The translations under genes were made by a program, and so were the position numbers. Positions 1 to 5,797 of a stretch of DNA of 8,305 nucleotides are shown here, in pieces (position 1 is the stretch's first letter; each line of letters starts with the position of its first letter). The notes below the pieces were generated by a model. It ran no database searches. It worked only from the letters and a program-made list of their open reading frames with translations, and was not told the origin of the DNA. Origin of the DNA: an uncultured Collinsella sp. (GTDB lineage Bacteria; Actinomycetota; Coriobacteriia; Coriobacteriales; Coriobacteriaceae); the NCBI GenBank assembly GCA_905198825.1, contig CAJKEF010000042.1, forward strand, positions 1-8,305. The letters run 5' to 3'.

Positions 1-165
1 TGGCAACACGGCGGCTTGGCAAGCCCCATCCGGAGCAAGCGCGAATAGGAACGCTATGGGCCGGCCCGGTCCGCGTTCGGGTAGCGTGCGTGGAGCTGCA
101 CGGTAACGTGCAGACAAGATAAATGACCGTTCACGACAGAACCCGGCTTATAGGCCCACTCAGCA
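1..165 (+). ncRNA. rnpB: RNase P RNA, 3' part (5' end outside window)
   Basis: This is the catalytic RNA subunit of ribonuclease P, which removes 5' leaders from pre-tRNAs. It is recognised from the universally conserved 3' half. The block CCGGAGCAAGCGCGAATAGG (30-49) matches the GGAGCAA...AATAGG segment of bacterial RNase P RNA. The block at 117-151 matches the conserved AGAUGAAUGACYGUYCACGACAGAACCCGGCUUA region; ACAGAACCCGGCTTA is at 136-150. The 5' half, including the first strand of the terminal P1 helix, lies before the window, so the exact 3' end cannot be fixed by pairing. About 160-165 is my estimate, by analogy with the short tail after GGCUUA in other species. An open frame that starts inside it (near 123) is a by-product and not a gene. 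Confidence 0.95.
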
Positions 166-181
166 ACTATGTTGACGCTGC

Positions 182-280
182 GAACCCGTCAGCGCGGCAA
201 TCTGCCTTTCAAGCCTTCGGGCATGACCATAAGGTCAATGCCCTTGTCTTTCAAGGCAACTTGCTCACGCTGACGGGTTC
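182..280 (+). other. Long nested hairpin downstream of rnpB
   Basis: A perfect 13-bp inverted repeat (182-194 with 268-280, GAACCCGTCAGCG and its complement) encloses further pairing. Positions 203-208 pair with 253-258. A 2x2 internal loop follows, then 211-213 with 248-250, 219-224 with 238-243, and 225-228 with 233-236. One bulged A sits at 237 and the loop is ATAA (229-232). That gives about 32 base pairs in 99 nt. It begins roughly 20 nt after the RNase P RNA 3' end and is followed by a moderately T-rich stretch (TCTCGCTTTCGTTT, from 279) rather than a clean T-run. It could be the rnpB terminator or 3' processing structure, a separate small RNA, or a repeat element. The fold is seen directly; the role is unknown. 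No credible protein is encoded here. Confidence 0.6.
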
Positions 281-398
281 TCGCTTTCGTTTACGGAATC
301 ATCGGCGTCGGCGCTCTATTTACCGGGGTTATCGGTATGGCCTTTGCCGTATTATTGAGGCTGTTTGTTGCTGCGCTTTATTCTGTTGAGGGGCTTTG

Positions 399-1034
399 TT
401 GGACAGCTATCTTACTTTGCAATCGAATATTGAGGCTTCGGGCGAGTTTGTGGACCGCAAGAGCCGGTTTATTGCCCAGCTGGTCCATATTGAGTCCGAG
501 GATGAGGCGAATGCCTTTATCGAGATGGTTCGCAAGCGTCATTACGACGCTCGACACAATGTTCCCGCGTGGATTTTGGTCGATGGGCGCGAGCGCCAGA
601 GCGATGATGGTGAGCCGAGCCGCACGAGTGGTATGCCGACGCTCGAGGTGCTGCGCGGTGCGGGGCTCAAAAATGTTTGCTGCGTGGTGACGCGCTATTT
701 CGGCGGTACGCTGTTGGGGCCCGGTGGTTTGGTGCGCGCCTATACCGCGGCGACGCAGGCGGCGGTGGCCGCGGCTCAGGAGGCAGGGCAGATCGTCGAG
801 ATGACAAGCGTCGTGCCGGTTGATGTGCATGTTGCCTATCCGCAATACGAGCAGGTGCTTCGTTTGGCGCAGGATTCGGGTGCCAAGGTTTCGGATACCG
901 ATTACGCGGATGCCGTGACGATTCATTTGGTGTTCAAAGCGGGGGAGCAGGAGCCGTTTTGCGTTAAGATGCGCGAGCTTATGGCGGGACGCGAGGAGAT
1001 CGAGGTCGGCGCTCCCGAATTTGCCGAGTTCTGA
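399..1034 (+). CDS. yigZ: YigZ / IMPACT family protein
   Basis: A 211-residue cytosolic protein of the YigZ/UPF0029 (IMPACT N-terminal) family, close to the family's usual 200-220 residues. The cellular role of bacterial members is poorly defined. The eukaryotic relative IMPACT modulates the kinase GCN2, and bacterial structures suggest nucleic-acid or nucleotide binding. Family signatures seen: KSRFIAQL (residues 21-28), DARHNVPAW (50-58), SDDGEPSRTSGMP (68-80) and RYFGGTLLGPGGLVRAY (99-115). The C-terminal UPF0029-like domain begins near residue 135. I chose the TTG at 399 because GAGGGG (388-393) then lies 5 nt upstream; the adjacent TTG at 396 would leave only 2 nt. The gene is monocistronic, with a strong terminator just after it, and converges on the Cys-rich gene. 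I found no convincing promoter in 281-395. Confidence 0.92.
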   Translation: MDSYLTLQSNIEASGEFVDRKSRFIAQLVHIESEDEANAFIEMVRKRHYDARHNVPAWILVDGRERQSDDGEPSRTSGMPTLEVLRGAGLKNVCCVVTRYFGGTLLGPGGLVRAYTAATQAAVAAAQEAGQIVEMTSVVPVDVHVAYPQYEQVLRLAQDSGAKVSDTDYADAVTIHLVFKAGEQEPFCVKMRELMAGREEIEVGAPEFAEF

Positions 1035-1042
1035 CGGCGACG

Positions 1043-1088
1043 GCCGGCGTGCTTTTGGATGGATCCCAAGCGCGCCGGCTGTCGTTTT
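1043..1088 (+). terminator. Intrinsic terminator of yigZ
   Basis: A 12-bp stem (1043-1054 with 1068-1079, GCCGGCGTGCTT against AAGCGCGCCGGC, one G-U pair) has a small inner stem 1057-1059/1064-1066. TGTCG and five Ts (1084-1088) follow. It starts 9 nt after the yigZ stop. The T-tail is on the + strand only, so it serves yigZ and not the convergent gene. Confidence 0.85.
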
Positions 1089-1102
1089 TCTATTGTTGCC
1101 GT

Positions 1103-1549
1103 TTACTCGGCGAGCTGCTTTAGCACATCGCAGGCGATCTCGACGGCATCGTCGATGCAGCCGGGGCAGCTGCGGAGCGGACCCTTATCCGATCCGATGC
1201 CCTTGAGCGTGCCGCAGACGGTCGTCGTGTTCTTCTCGCCAAAACGCTTGGCGATTTCGCGCGACAGCTTGTAGGTCTGGCCCTTGGTCTTGGGGTTTTC
1301 CATGCCGTCGCTCATCACGAAGCCCATGATGGCCACGGCGCCCGAGATGGCGCCGCAGGTTTCGGTCATGCCGCCCATGCCGGCACCAAAGCCCTCGGTG
1401 AGGGTAAAGGCGGTCTGGGGGTCGAGCCCAACGGCGGGCGCGAGGGTGCAGGCGACGGCCTGGGCGCAGTTAAAGCCACGGGCGTGGTACTCGGCAGCCT
1501 GAGCCTGACGGGCGGTGATGTCGAGCTGGGCCGTATCGATTTGCTTCAT
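1103..1549 (-). CDS. C_GCAxxG_C_C family (putative redox) protein
   Basis: A 148-residue small protein of the C_GCAxxG_C_C family, conserved in anaerobes and thought from its cysteine pattern to have a redox or metal-binding role; no biochemical function is established. Seen here: the N-terminal GFNCAQAV (residues 25-32, C28), TCGAISG (64-70, C65), VCGTL (111-115, C112), a CPGC pair (C128, C131) and C140, all in the family order. No signal peptide or membrane span is visible. The start at 1549 has AGGAGA (1555-1560) 5 nt upstream and gives the normal family length. An in-frame ATG at 1621, with GAGG upstream, would add 24 residues and place the leader hairpin inside the gene. The gene is divergent from metY, which makes a thiol or sulfur link tempting but unproven. 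Confidence 0.88.
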   Translation of the reverse strand: MKQIDTAQLDITARQAQAAEYHARGFNCAQAVACTLAPAVGLDPQTAFTLTEGFGAGMGGMTETCGAISGAVAIMGFVMSDGMENPKTKGQTYKLSREIAKRFGEKNTTTVCGTLKGIGSDKGPLRSCPGCIDDAVEIACDVLKQLAE

Positions 1550-1562
1550 CGTTGTCTCCTTG

Positions 1563-1594
1563 GTCACGGTGTACCCGCCTATGGTACCCGTGAC
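1563..1594 (-). promoter_or_regulatory. Leader hairpin next to the ribosome site of the Cys-rich gene
   Basis: An imperfect inverted repeat (1563-1569 plus 1571-1575 pairs with 1583-1594; one bulged base at 1570; loop CGCCTAT) forms a 12-bp stem. Read on the - strand, it ends 2 nt before the AGGAGA ribosome-binding site at 1555-1560. It could tune translation or bind a regulator. If translation really starts at 1621, it would instead be inside the coding sequence. No known riboswitch class is recognised. Confidence 0.45.
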
Positions 1595-1711
1595 GGTGCG
1601 TGTAATCATCGAGAGCTTCATGGATGCCTCATTTTTATCTATCGAGCAAATGCCTAAGGCTGAGACGAATGCCCCTGATTCATTTGTCCCATAACCTACC
1701 TCGGGGATGGG

Positions 1712-1740
1712 TTGAGAGGGGTGCAGGGTAGCGGTATCGT
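1712..1740 (+). promoter_or_regulatory. Candidate sigma-70 promoter for metY
   Basis: TTGAGA (1712-1717, 5 of 6 to TTGACA), a 17-bp spacer and TATCGT (1735-1740, 4 of 6 to TATAAT). Transcription would start near 1747, leaving a leader of about 30 nt that carries the AAGGGAG ribosome site (1766-1772). Such a short leader leaves no room for a SAM riboswitch. Confidence 0.45.
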
Positions 1741-1778
1741 GAACCGAATAAAACGTAACCCAGGCAAGGGAGCAAGAT

Positions 1779-3062
1779 ATGAGCGAGCAGACCATCGGTA
1801 CTACATGTGTTCAGGGCGGCTATCACCCGGGAGATGCCGAGCCGCGTCAGGTGCCTATCTACCAGTCAACCACGTGGAAGTACGACACGTCCGAGCACAT
1901 GGGCAATCTATTCGACCTGGAGGAGTCGGGCTACTTCTACAGCCGTCTGCAGAATCCCACGTGCGATCTGGTTGCTGCCAAGATCTGTGAGATGGAGGGC
2001 GGTACCGCTGCGATGCTCACGAGCTCGGGGATGGCTGCGAACTTCCTCGCGATCTTTAACGTTGCCGGTGCCGGCGATCACGTGGTCGCAAGCTCTGCTA
2101 TCTACGGCGGAACCTACAACCTACTTGCCCATACTATGGAGCGCATGGGTCTTACCTGCACGTTCGTTGCTCCCGACTGCTCCGACGAGGAGCTCGAGGC
2201 AGCCTTCCAGCCCAACACTAAGCTCGTCTTTGGCGAGACGATCGCCAACCCCGCCCTTGCCGTGCTCGATATTGAGCGCTTTGCCAAGGCCGCGCACGAC
2301 CACGGCGTACCGCTGATGGTCGACAACACCTTCCCGACGCCCGTGATGTGCCGTCCCTTTGAGTGGGGCGCCGACATCGTCACGCACTCCACCACTAAGT
2401 ACATGGATGGCCATGCGGCCTACCTGGGTGGCGTGATCGTCGATCACGGCCAGTTTGACTGGATGGCCCATGCGGACAAGTTCCCGGGTCTCACCACGCC
2501 CGACGAGAGCTATCACGGCGTGACCTATGCCGAGAAGTTCGGTCGCGAGGGTGCCTTCATTACCAAGGCAACCGCGCAGCTCATGCGTGACCTCGGCCCC
2601 ATGCAGAACCCTCAGGCGGCCTTCTTCCTGAACAGCTCGCTCGAGAGCCTTCATGTGCGCATGCCGCGTCATTGCGAGAACGGCCTGGCCGTTGCCAAGT
2701 TCCTGCAGAGCCATCCCAAGGTGCGCTTCGTGAGCTATCCGGGTCTGGAGGGCGACAAGTACTATGACCTGGCTCAGAAGTACATGCCCAACGGCACCTG
2801 CGGCGTTGTGAGCTTTGGCTTTAACGGTGGTCGCGCGGCGGCCGAGACCTTTATGAAGAGCCTCAAGCTCGCCCAGATCGCCACGCACGTGGCCGACGCC
2901 CGCACTTGCTGTCTGCATCCCGCTAATGCCACACATCGCCAGATGAACGACGAGGAGCTCATCGCCTGTGGCATCTCCGCCGACATGGTGCGCCTGTCGT
3001 GCGGTCTCGAGGACACGGCCGATCTGATTGCCGACCTTGAGCAGGCACTCGAGCAGTGCTAG
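1779..3062 (+). CDS. metY: O-acetylhomoserine sulfhydrylase-like PLP enzyme
   Basis: A 427-residue member of the Cys/Met-metabolism PLP-dependent family (fold type I), of typical length for O-acetylhomoserine aminocarboxypropyltransferase (MetY). That enzyme makes homocysteine from O-acetylhomoserine and sulfide in cytosolic methionine synthesis. Motifs seen: QVPIYQSTTW (residues 24-33), YSRLQNPTCD (54-63), the cofactor-phosphate segment SSGMAA (82-87), VDNTFPTP (181-188, D182 expected to contact the pyridine nitrogen), the Schiff-base lysine K207 in HSTTKYMDGHAAYLGG, and the MetY-like MQNPQAAFFLNSSLESL segment. AAGGGAG lies 6 nt before the ATG. The gene stands alone, with its own promoter candidate and a strong terminator. 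Related family members (cystathionine gamma-synthase or gamma-lyase, methionine gamma-lyase) cannot be fully excluded from sequence alone, but length and motifs favour MetY. Confidence 0.88.
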   Translation: MSEQTIGTTCVQGGYHPGDAEPRQVPIYQSTTWKYDTSEHMGNLFDLEESGYFYSRLQNPTCDLVAAKICEMEGGTAAMLTSSGMAANFLAIFNVAGAGDHVVASSAIYGGTYNLLAHTMERMGLTCTFVAPDCSDEELEAAFQPNTKLVFGETIANPALAVLDIERFAKAAHDHGVPLMVDNTFPTPVMCRPFEWGADIVTHSTTKYMDGHAAYLGGVIVDHGQFDWMAHADKFPGLTTPDESYHGVTYAEKFGREGAFITKATAQLMRDLGPMQNPQAAFFLNSSLESLHVRMPRHCENGLAVAKFLQSHPKVRFVSYPGLEGDKYYDLAQKYMPNGTCGVVSFGFNGGRAAAETFMKSLKLAQIATHVADARTCCLHPANATHRQMNDEELIACGISADMVRLSCGLEDTADLIADLEQALEQC

Positions 3063-3076
3063 GCTAGCGTTCGCAC

Positions 3077-3113
3077 AAGGCGCCGATGCTGGCGAAAGCT
3101 TCGGCGACCTTTT
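3077..3113 (+). terminator. Hairpin just after metY, possible first terminator
   Basis: AAGGCGCCGA (3077-3086) pairs with TCGGCG (3101-3106) and CCTT (3108-3111), with A3107 bulged. A short T-tract (3110-3113, partly used in the stem) follows. It starts 14 nt after the metY stop and precedes the stronger hairpin at 3130. It is weak as a terminator on its own and may act as a 3'-end structure. Confidence 0.4.
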
Positions 3114-3129
3114 GTTCCGATTCCGTAGG

Positions 3130-3177
3130 CGGGACCCCAATCGCGATTGTTCGCAGGCGATTGGGGTCCCGTTTTTT
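3130..3177 (+). terminator. Strong intrinsic terminator after metY
   Basis: A perfect 15-bp stem (3130-3144 with 3157-3171, CGGGACCCCAATCGC and its complement) with a 12-nt loop and six Ts (3172-3177). It separates metY from the MFS gene, so the exporter must have its own promoter or depend on read-through. It also argues against any MFS start upstream of 3178. Confidence 0.93.
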
Positions 3178-3203
3178 GCGTTGCACCACTCGAAAGGATG
3201 GAT

Positions 3204-4508
3204 ATGGAGAAAACTGCAGAGCAGCTGCGCCGCGAGCACATTGCCCTAGAGGGCGACACCCATGGCAAGAACAAATGGGCGATTCTGTTTACCGTGCTCA
3301 TCATGACGTTTATGTCGTGTCTGGATTCGACCGTCGTGACCGTGGCGCTGCCCGTGATGCAAAAGGAGCTGGGCGTGGGCCTCGATCGCATTCAGCTGGT
3401 GAGCTCGGTGTATCTGCTTGCGACGTGCGTGGCTATGCTGCCGTTTGGCCGCCTGGGCGACGTGCGCGGCAAGGTCGGCGTATTCCAGCTGGGCGTAATC
3501 GTCTTTACGGCCGGTTCGCTGCTTTGCGGCCTTTCGGCCTCGCTCGAAGTTCTTATTCTGGCACGCATCGTTCAGGGCGTCGGTTGCGCGGCGGCTATGG
3601 CCAACAACATGGGTATCATCACCGAGTCGTTTCCGGCGCGCGAGCGCGGTCGTGCTATGGGTATTCTCGCGACCTTCGTGGCCCTCGGCATGATGTGTGG
3701 CCCCGTGCTCGGCGGTATGCTGGTGGCAAGCTTTCCTTGGGAGAGCATCTTCCTCATCAACCTGCCCATTGGCGTCATCTCGTTTATCGTGGGGCTCTAC
3801 ACGCTGCCGCATGTTAAGCCGGAGGCCGGTGATCGCCCCATGTCCCTTGCCGATGCCGCTCGTCGCTGCTTTGCAAATTCGGCCTTCACTATCAACCTTG
3901 CCTGCATGCTCATCGTGTTCGTTGGCATTGGCGCATCCGAGTTTATTCTGCCGTTCTATTTTCAGGACGCCCACGGCTTTGGTTCTGACATTTCCGGACT
4001 GCTCTTTTTGGCACTGCCGATGGTGAATGCCTTTATCGGCCCGCTTTCGGGAACGGTTTCGGACCGTGTTGGCTGCGAGGGTCCCACGGCCGTTGGTCTG
4101 GGCGTGTACGTGTGCGGTCTATTTGCGGTAAGCACGCTCGACGAGTACTCTTCTATCCCTGTGATCGTGTGCTGCGTCGCATTTATGTCGTGTGGCACGT
4201 CGATTTTCCAGAGCCCCAACAACTCGCTGTATATGGGTTCGGCCCCGCGCGAGGCGCTCGGTTTTGCGGGCAGCTTGGGCAGTTTGGCGCGCTACGCCGG
4301 CATGGCACTCGGCATTACGGTGGCGTCGAATATCCTGTATGGGCAGATGAGCGTGGCGATGGGCGAGGCCGTGACCAGGTTTGTTGCAGGCCGTCCGGAT
4401 GTGTTCCTGTTTGGCTTTCGCTCGGTGTTCTACGTGCTCATGGCTGTGGCCGCTGTGGGCTTTGCGCTCGCCATGGTGCGTTTGGTGAGGATGCGCGCCC
4501 GCCATTAG
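3204..4508 (+). CDS. MFS drug exporter, DHA2-like (EmrB/QacA type)
   Basis: A 434-residue inner-membrane major facilitator transporter, probably a proton-driven exporter of drugs or other small molecules; the substrate cannot be read from sequence. DHA2 features: the TM1 motif LDSTVVTVALP (residues 40-50), motif A as GRLGDVRGK (82-90), ARIVQG (120-125), motif C GPVLGGML (166-173), and WESIFLINLPIG (179-190) at TM6. After about residue 200 a short polar linker (PEAGDRPMSLADAARR) leads directly to the hydrophobic span at 228-250. The two extra central helices of 14-TM DHA2 proteins therefore seem absent, and the protein reads as about 12 TM, shorter than the usual 470-500 residues. The start at 3204 has AAAGGA 5 nt upstream; ATG 3198 overlaps that site. 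No regulator gene is adjacent and no convincing terminator follows. Confidence 0.87.
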   Translation: MEKTAEQLRREHIALEGDTHGKNKWAILFTVLIMTFMSCLDSTVVTVALPVMQKELGVGLDRIQLVSSVYLLATCVAMLPFGRLGDVRGKVGVFQLGVIVFTAGSLLCGLSASLEVLILARIVQGVGCAAAMANNMGIITESFPARERGRAMGILATFVALGMMCGPVLGGMLVASFPWESIFLINLPIGVISFIVGLYTLPHVKPEAGDRPMSLADAARRCFANSAFTINLACMLIVFVGIGASEFILPFYFQDAHGFGSDISGLLFLALPMVNAFIGPLSGTVSDRVGCEGPTAVGLGVYVCGLFAVSTLDEYSSIPVIVCCVAFMSCGTSIFQSPNNSLYMGSAPREALGFAGSLGSLARYAGMALGITVASNILYGQMSVAMGEAVTRFVAGRPDVFLFGFRSVFYVLMAVAAVGFALAMVRLVRMRARH

Positions 4509-4603
4509 CTTGTGGTGGCAGGCTTGCCACGAATCGGGCCTATCTACTGGTCTTGCAGCTTTATGGTGCGATGCGGCTTGTGGGGCGGGCGGGGGTCGGT
4601 CCG

Positions 4604-4612
4604 TGGTAGACT
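4604..4612 (+). promoter_or_regulatory. Candidate extended -10 promoter for xpt
   Basis: TGGTAGACT (4604-4612) fits an extended -10 (TGN plus TAGACT, 4 of 6 to TATAAT), a form common in high-GC Gram-positives. No good -35 lies 16-18 bp upstream. Transcription would start near 4619, giving a leader of about 49 nt with GAAGGGG (4654-4660) 7 nt before the ATG. A small CGCGG/CCGCG hairpin (4635-4639/4648-4652) is the only leader structure seen. Confidence 0.4.
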
Positions 4613-4667
4613 ATCGAACAACGTTTATTAATCGCGCGGTATCGTTGCCGCGAGAAGGGGTTGCGCC

Positions 4668-5246
4668 ATGCAGGAGCTTGAGGATCGTATTCGCCATGAC
4701 GGCATCGTAAAGGCCGGTAACGTCCTTAAGGTTGATGCCTTCCTCAACCACCAGTGCGACGTTGAGCTGTTCGACCACATGGGTGCCGAGTGGGCCCGTC
4801 TGTTCGAGGGTGTCGAGATCAACAAGATCCTGACGATCGAGGCTTCGGGCATTGGCATGGCTTGCATCGCAGCTCAGCATTTTGGCGGCGTGCCGGTGGT
4901 CTTTGCCAAGAAGGCCCAGTCCATCAACCTTGACGGCGAGCAGTATGCCACGACCATCTACTCCTTTACCAAGCAGAAGGAGTACCCGGTCATCGTTGGC
5001 AAGCGCTTCCTGTCCGAGGGCGACAAGGTCCTGATTATCGACGACTTTTTGGCCAACGGTTGCGCGCTTGAGGGGCTTATTAAGATCTGCGAGGCTGCGG
5101 GCGCCGAGGTTGCCGGCATCGGCATTGCCGTGGAGAAGGGCTTCCAGGGCGGTGGCGATAAGCTCCGCGAGCGCGGCTTCCGCGTTGAGAGCCTGGCCCG
5201 TATCGCCGAAATGGACTGCGAGAACGGCGAGATCACGTTCGCCTAG
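4668..5246 (+). CDS. xpt: Xanthine phosphoribosyltransferase
   Basis: A 192-residue cytosolic type I phosphoribosyltransferase that converts xanthine and PRPP to XMP in purine salvage. It resembles Bacillus subtilis Xpt along its whole length. Shared landmarks are VLKVDAFLNHQ (residues 19-29), TIEASGIGMA (near 56-65), VVFAKKAQSINL (in the substrate-binding region), YSFTKQKE, the PRPP-binding motif VLIIDDFLANG (about 122-132), GIGIAVEKGFQ and RVESLARI near the end. Length matches the family (about 190-195). It is transcribed alone: a promoter candidate upstream and a strong terminator downstream isolate it. In Firmicutes xpt is often followed by the permease gene pbuX and controlled by a guanine riboswitch; neither is present here. 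Confidence 0.95.
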   Translation: MQELEDRIRHDGIVKAGNVLKVDAFLNHQCDVELFDHMGAEWARLFEGVEINKILTIEASGIGMACIAAQHFGGVPVVFAKKAQSINLDGEQYATTIYSFTKQKEYPVIVGKRFLSEGDKVLIIDDFLANGCALEGLIKICEAAGAEVAGIGIAVEKGFQGGGDKLRERGFRVESLARIAEMDCENGEITFA

Positions 5247-5273
5247 GCGCGCAGCACAAGCGATTGGTATGCG

Positions 5274-5310
5274 ATGTGACAAAGGGACTTGTCCCTTTGT
5301 CACATTTTTT
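5274..5310 (+). terminator. Terminator of xpt built on a repeat-like palindrome
   Basis: A perfect 15-bp inverted repeat (5274-5288 with 5291-5305, ATGTGACAAAGGGAC and its complement) around TT, followed by a run of Ts (5305-5310). It is a textbook intrinsic terminator for xpt. Its arm GTGACAAAGGGACT (5276-5289) matches 12 of 14 bases of the arm at 5729-5742 in the next intergenic palindrome, so it may also belong to a dispersed repeat family. Confidence 0.9.
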
Positions 5311-5330
5311 GTATGAGGGGAGGTATTGAT

Positions 5331-5711
5331 ATGGATGAGAACAAGATGGGATGGCGCGAGTATGCGCGCTATGCCGAGATGTCGGTCGAGGAGTTGGCGC
5401 GCGATTGCGAGGTGCAGGTGTTTCGCGCGACGGGCCCGGGTGGGCAGGGCGTGAACACGACGGACTCGGCGGTGCGCATGAAGCATGGGCCCACGGGGAT
5501 TACCGTGACGGCGCGCGAGAGCCGCAGTCAGTTCCAAAACCGTAGCAGCTGCCTGCGTAAGCTGCGCGCTGAGCTCGAGCGTCGCGGGCGTCCACCGCGT
5601 CGACGCGTAAAGACCAAGGTGCCTCAGCGCTCTCGCCAGCGCAGGCTCAATGACAAGCACTTCAACGCCATTAAAAAGGCCAACCGTCGCAAGCCGGGCA
5701 GCGACGAATAG
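5331..5711 (+). CDS. Stand-alone GGQ-domain peptidyl-tRNA hydrolase, ArfB/RF-like
   Basis: A 126-residue protein with the catalytic domain of class I release factors but no codon-recognition domain. Such proteins (ArfB/YaeJ, mitochondrial ICT1) release peptides from stalled ribosomes; that role is inferred here. Seen: FRATGPGGQGVNTTDSAVRM (residues 31-50) with catalytic G37-G38-Q39, then HGPTGITV, then RSQFQNR as in RF1/RF2. The tail from about residue 86 is strongly basic (RRGRPPRRRVKTKVPQRSRQ, then RRLNDKHFNAIKKANRRK). It resembles the ArfB tail (PTRASKERRL...K), which enters the empty mRNA channel. The residue after GGQ is glycine, where release factors almost always have histidine. GGGGAGG (5317-5323) lies 7 nt before the ATG. 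An in-frame ATG at 5313 would overlap this site. The xpt terminator separates it from the upstream gene. Confidence 0.85.
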   Translation: MDENKMGWREYARYAEMSVEELARDCEVQVFRATGPGGQGVNTTDSAVRMKHGPTGITVTARESRSQFQNRSSCLRKLRAELERRGRPPRRRVKTKVPQRSRQRRLNDKHFNAIKKANRRKPGSDE

Positions 5712-5719
5712 CTTCCTCA

Positions 5720-5790
5720 TAAGTTGCGGTGAAATAGGGACTGTTTTGCGGCATTTGCTGCATAAACAGTCCCTATTTCACCGCAACTTA
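5720..5790. repeat. 27-bp perfect inverted repeat between convergent genes
   Basis: Arms 5720-5746 and 5764-5790 are exact reverse complements (outer part TAAGTTGCGGTGAAATAGGG). Inside, 5747-5752 pairs with 5757-5762 (one G-U, T5763 bulged) around an ATTT loop, giving a nearly continuous 33-bp hairpin. It starts 9 nt after the GGQ-protein stop and ends 8 nt before the kinase stop. It may end or protect both transcripts. Neither side has a T-run, so it is not a standard intrinsic terminator. The arm shares a 14-nt core (12 of 14) with the xpt terminator. Confidence 0.85.
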
Positions 5791-5797
5791 GGTTGGG

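Noticed and set aside
123..389. 88-codon + strand frame
   Set aside because: It starts inside the conserved 3' core of RNase P RNA and crosses the nested hairpin; the translation has no recognisable features.
378..926. 182-codon - strand frame
   Set aside because: It is the antisense shadow of yigZ, whose + strand product has clear family motifs.
1622..1778. SAM riboswitch upstream of metY
   Set aside because: None of the SAM-I or SAM-IV consensus segments that I know are visible, and the likely leader is only about 30 nt.
1550..1795. Far-upstream start (1795) for the Cys-rich gene
   Set aside because: It would overlap the metY promoter region and start codon and add over 80 residues absent from the family.
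3147..3203. Longer MFS start at TTG 3147
   Set aside because: It would start inside the loop of the metY terminator and has no ribosome-binding site; 3204 has AAAGGA at the right distance.
2121..3239. 372-codon - strand frame
   Set aside because: It lies antisense to metY and across two terminator hairpins; the composition is typical of a GC-rich shadow frame.
4516..4531. Hairpin after the MFS gene as terminator
   Set aside because: GTGGCA/TGCCAC is only 6 bp with a 4-nt loop and no T-run follows, so it is not supportable as a terminator.
4509..4667. Purine riboswitch upstream of xpt
   Set aside because: The leader after the promoter candidate is about 49 nt, and no aptamer-like three-way junction is visible in the spacer.
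4611..5720. 369-codon - strand frame
   Set aside because: It is antisense to both xpt and the GGQ gene and spans the xpt terminator; the + strand genes are well supported.
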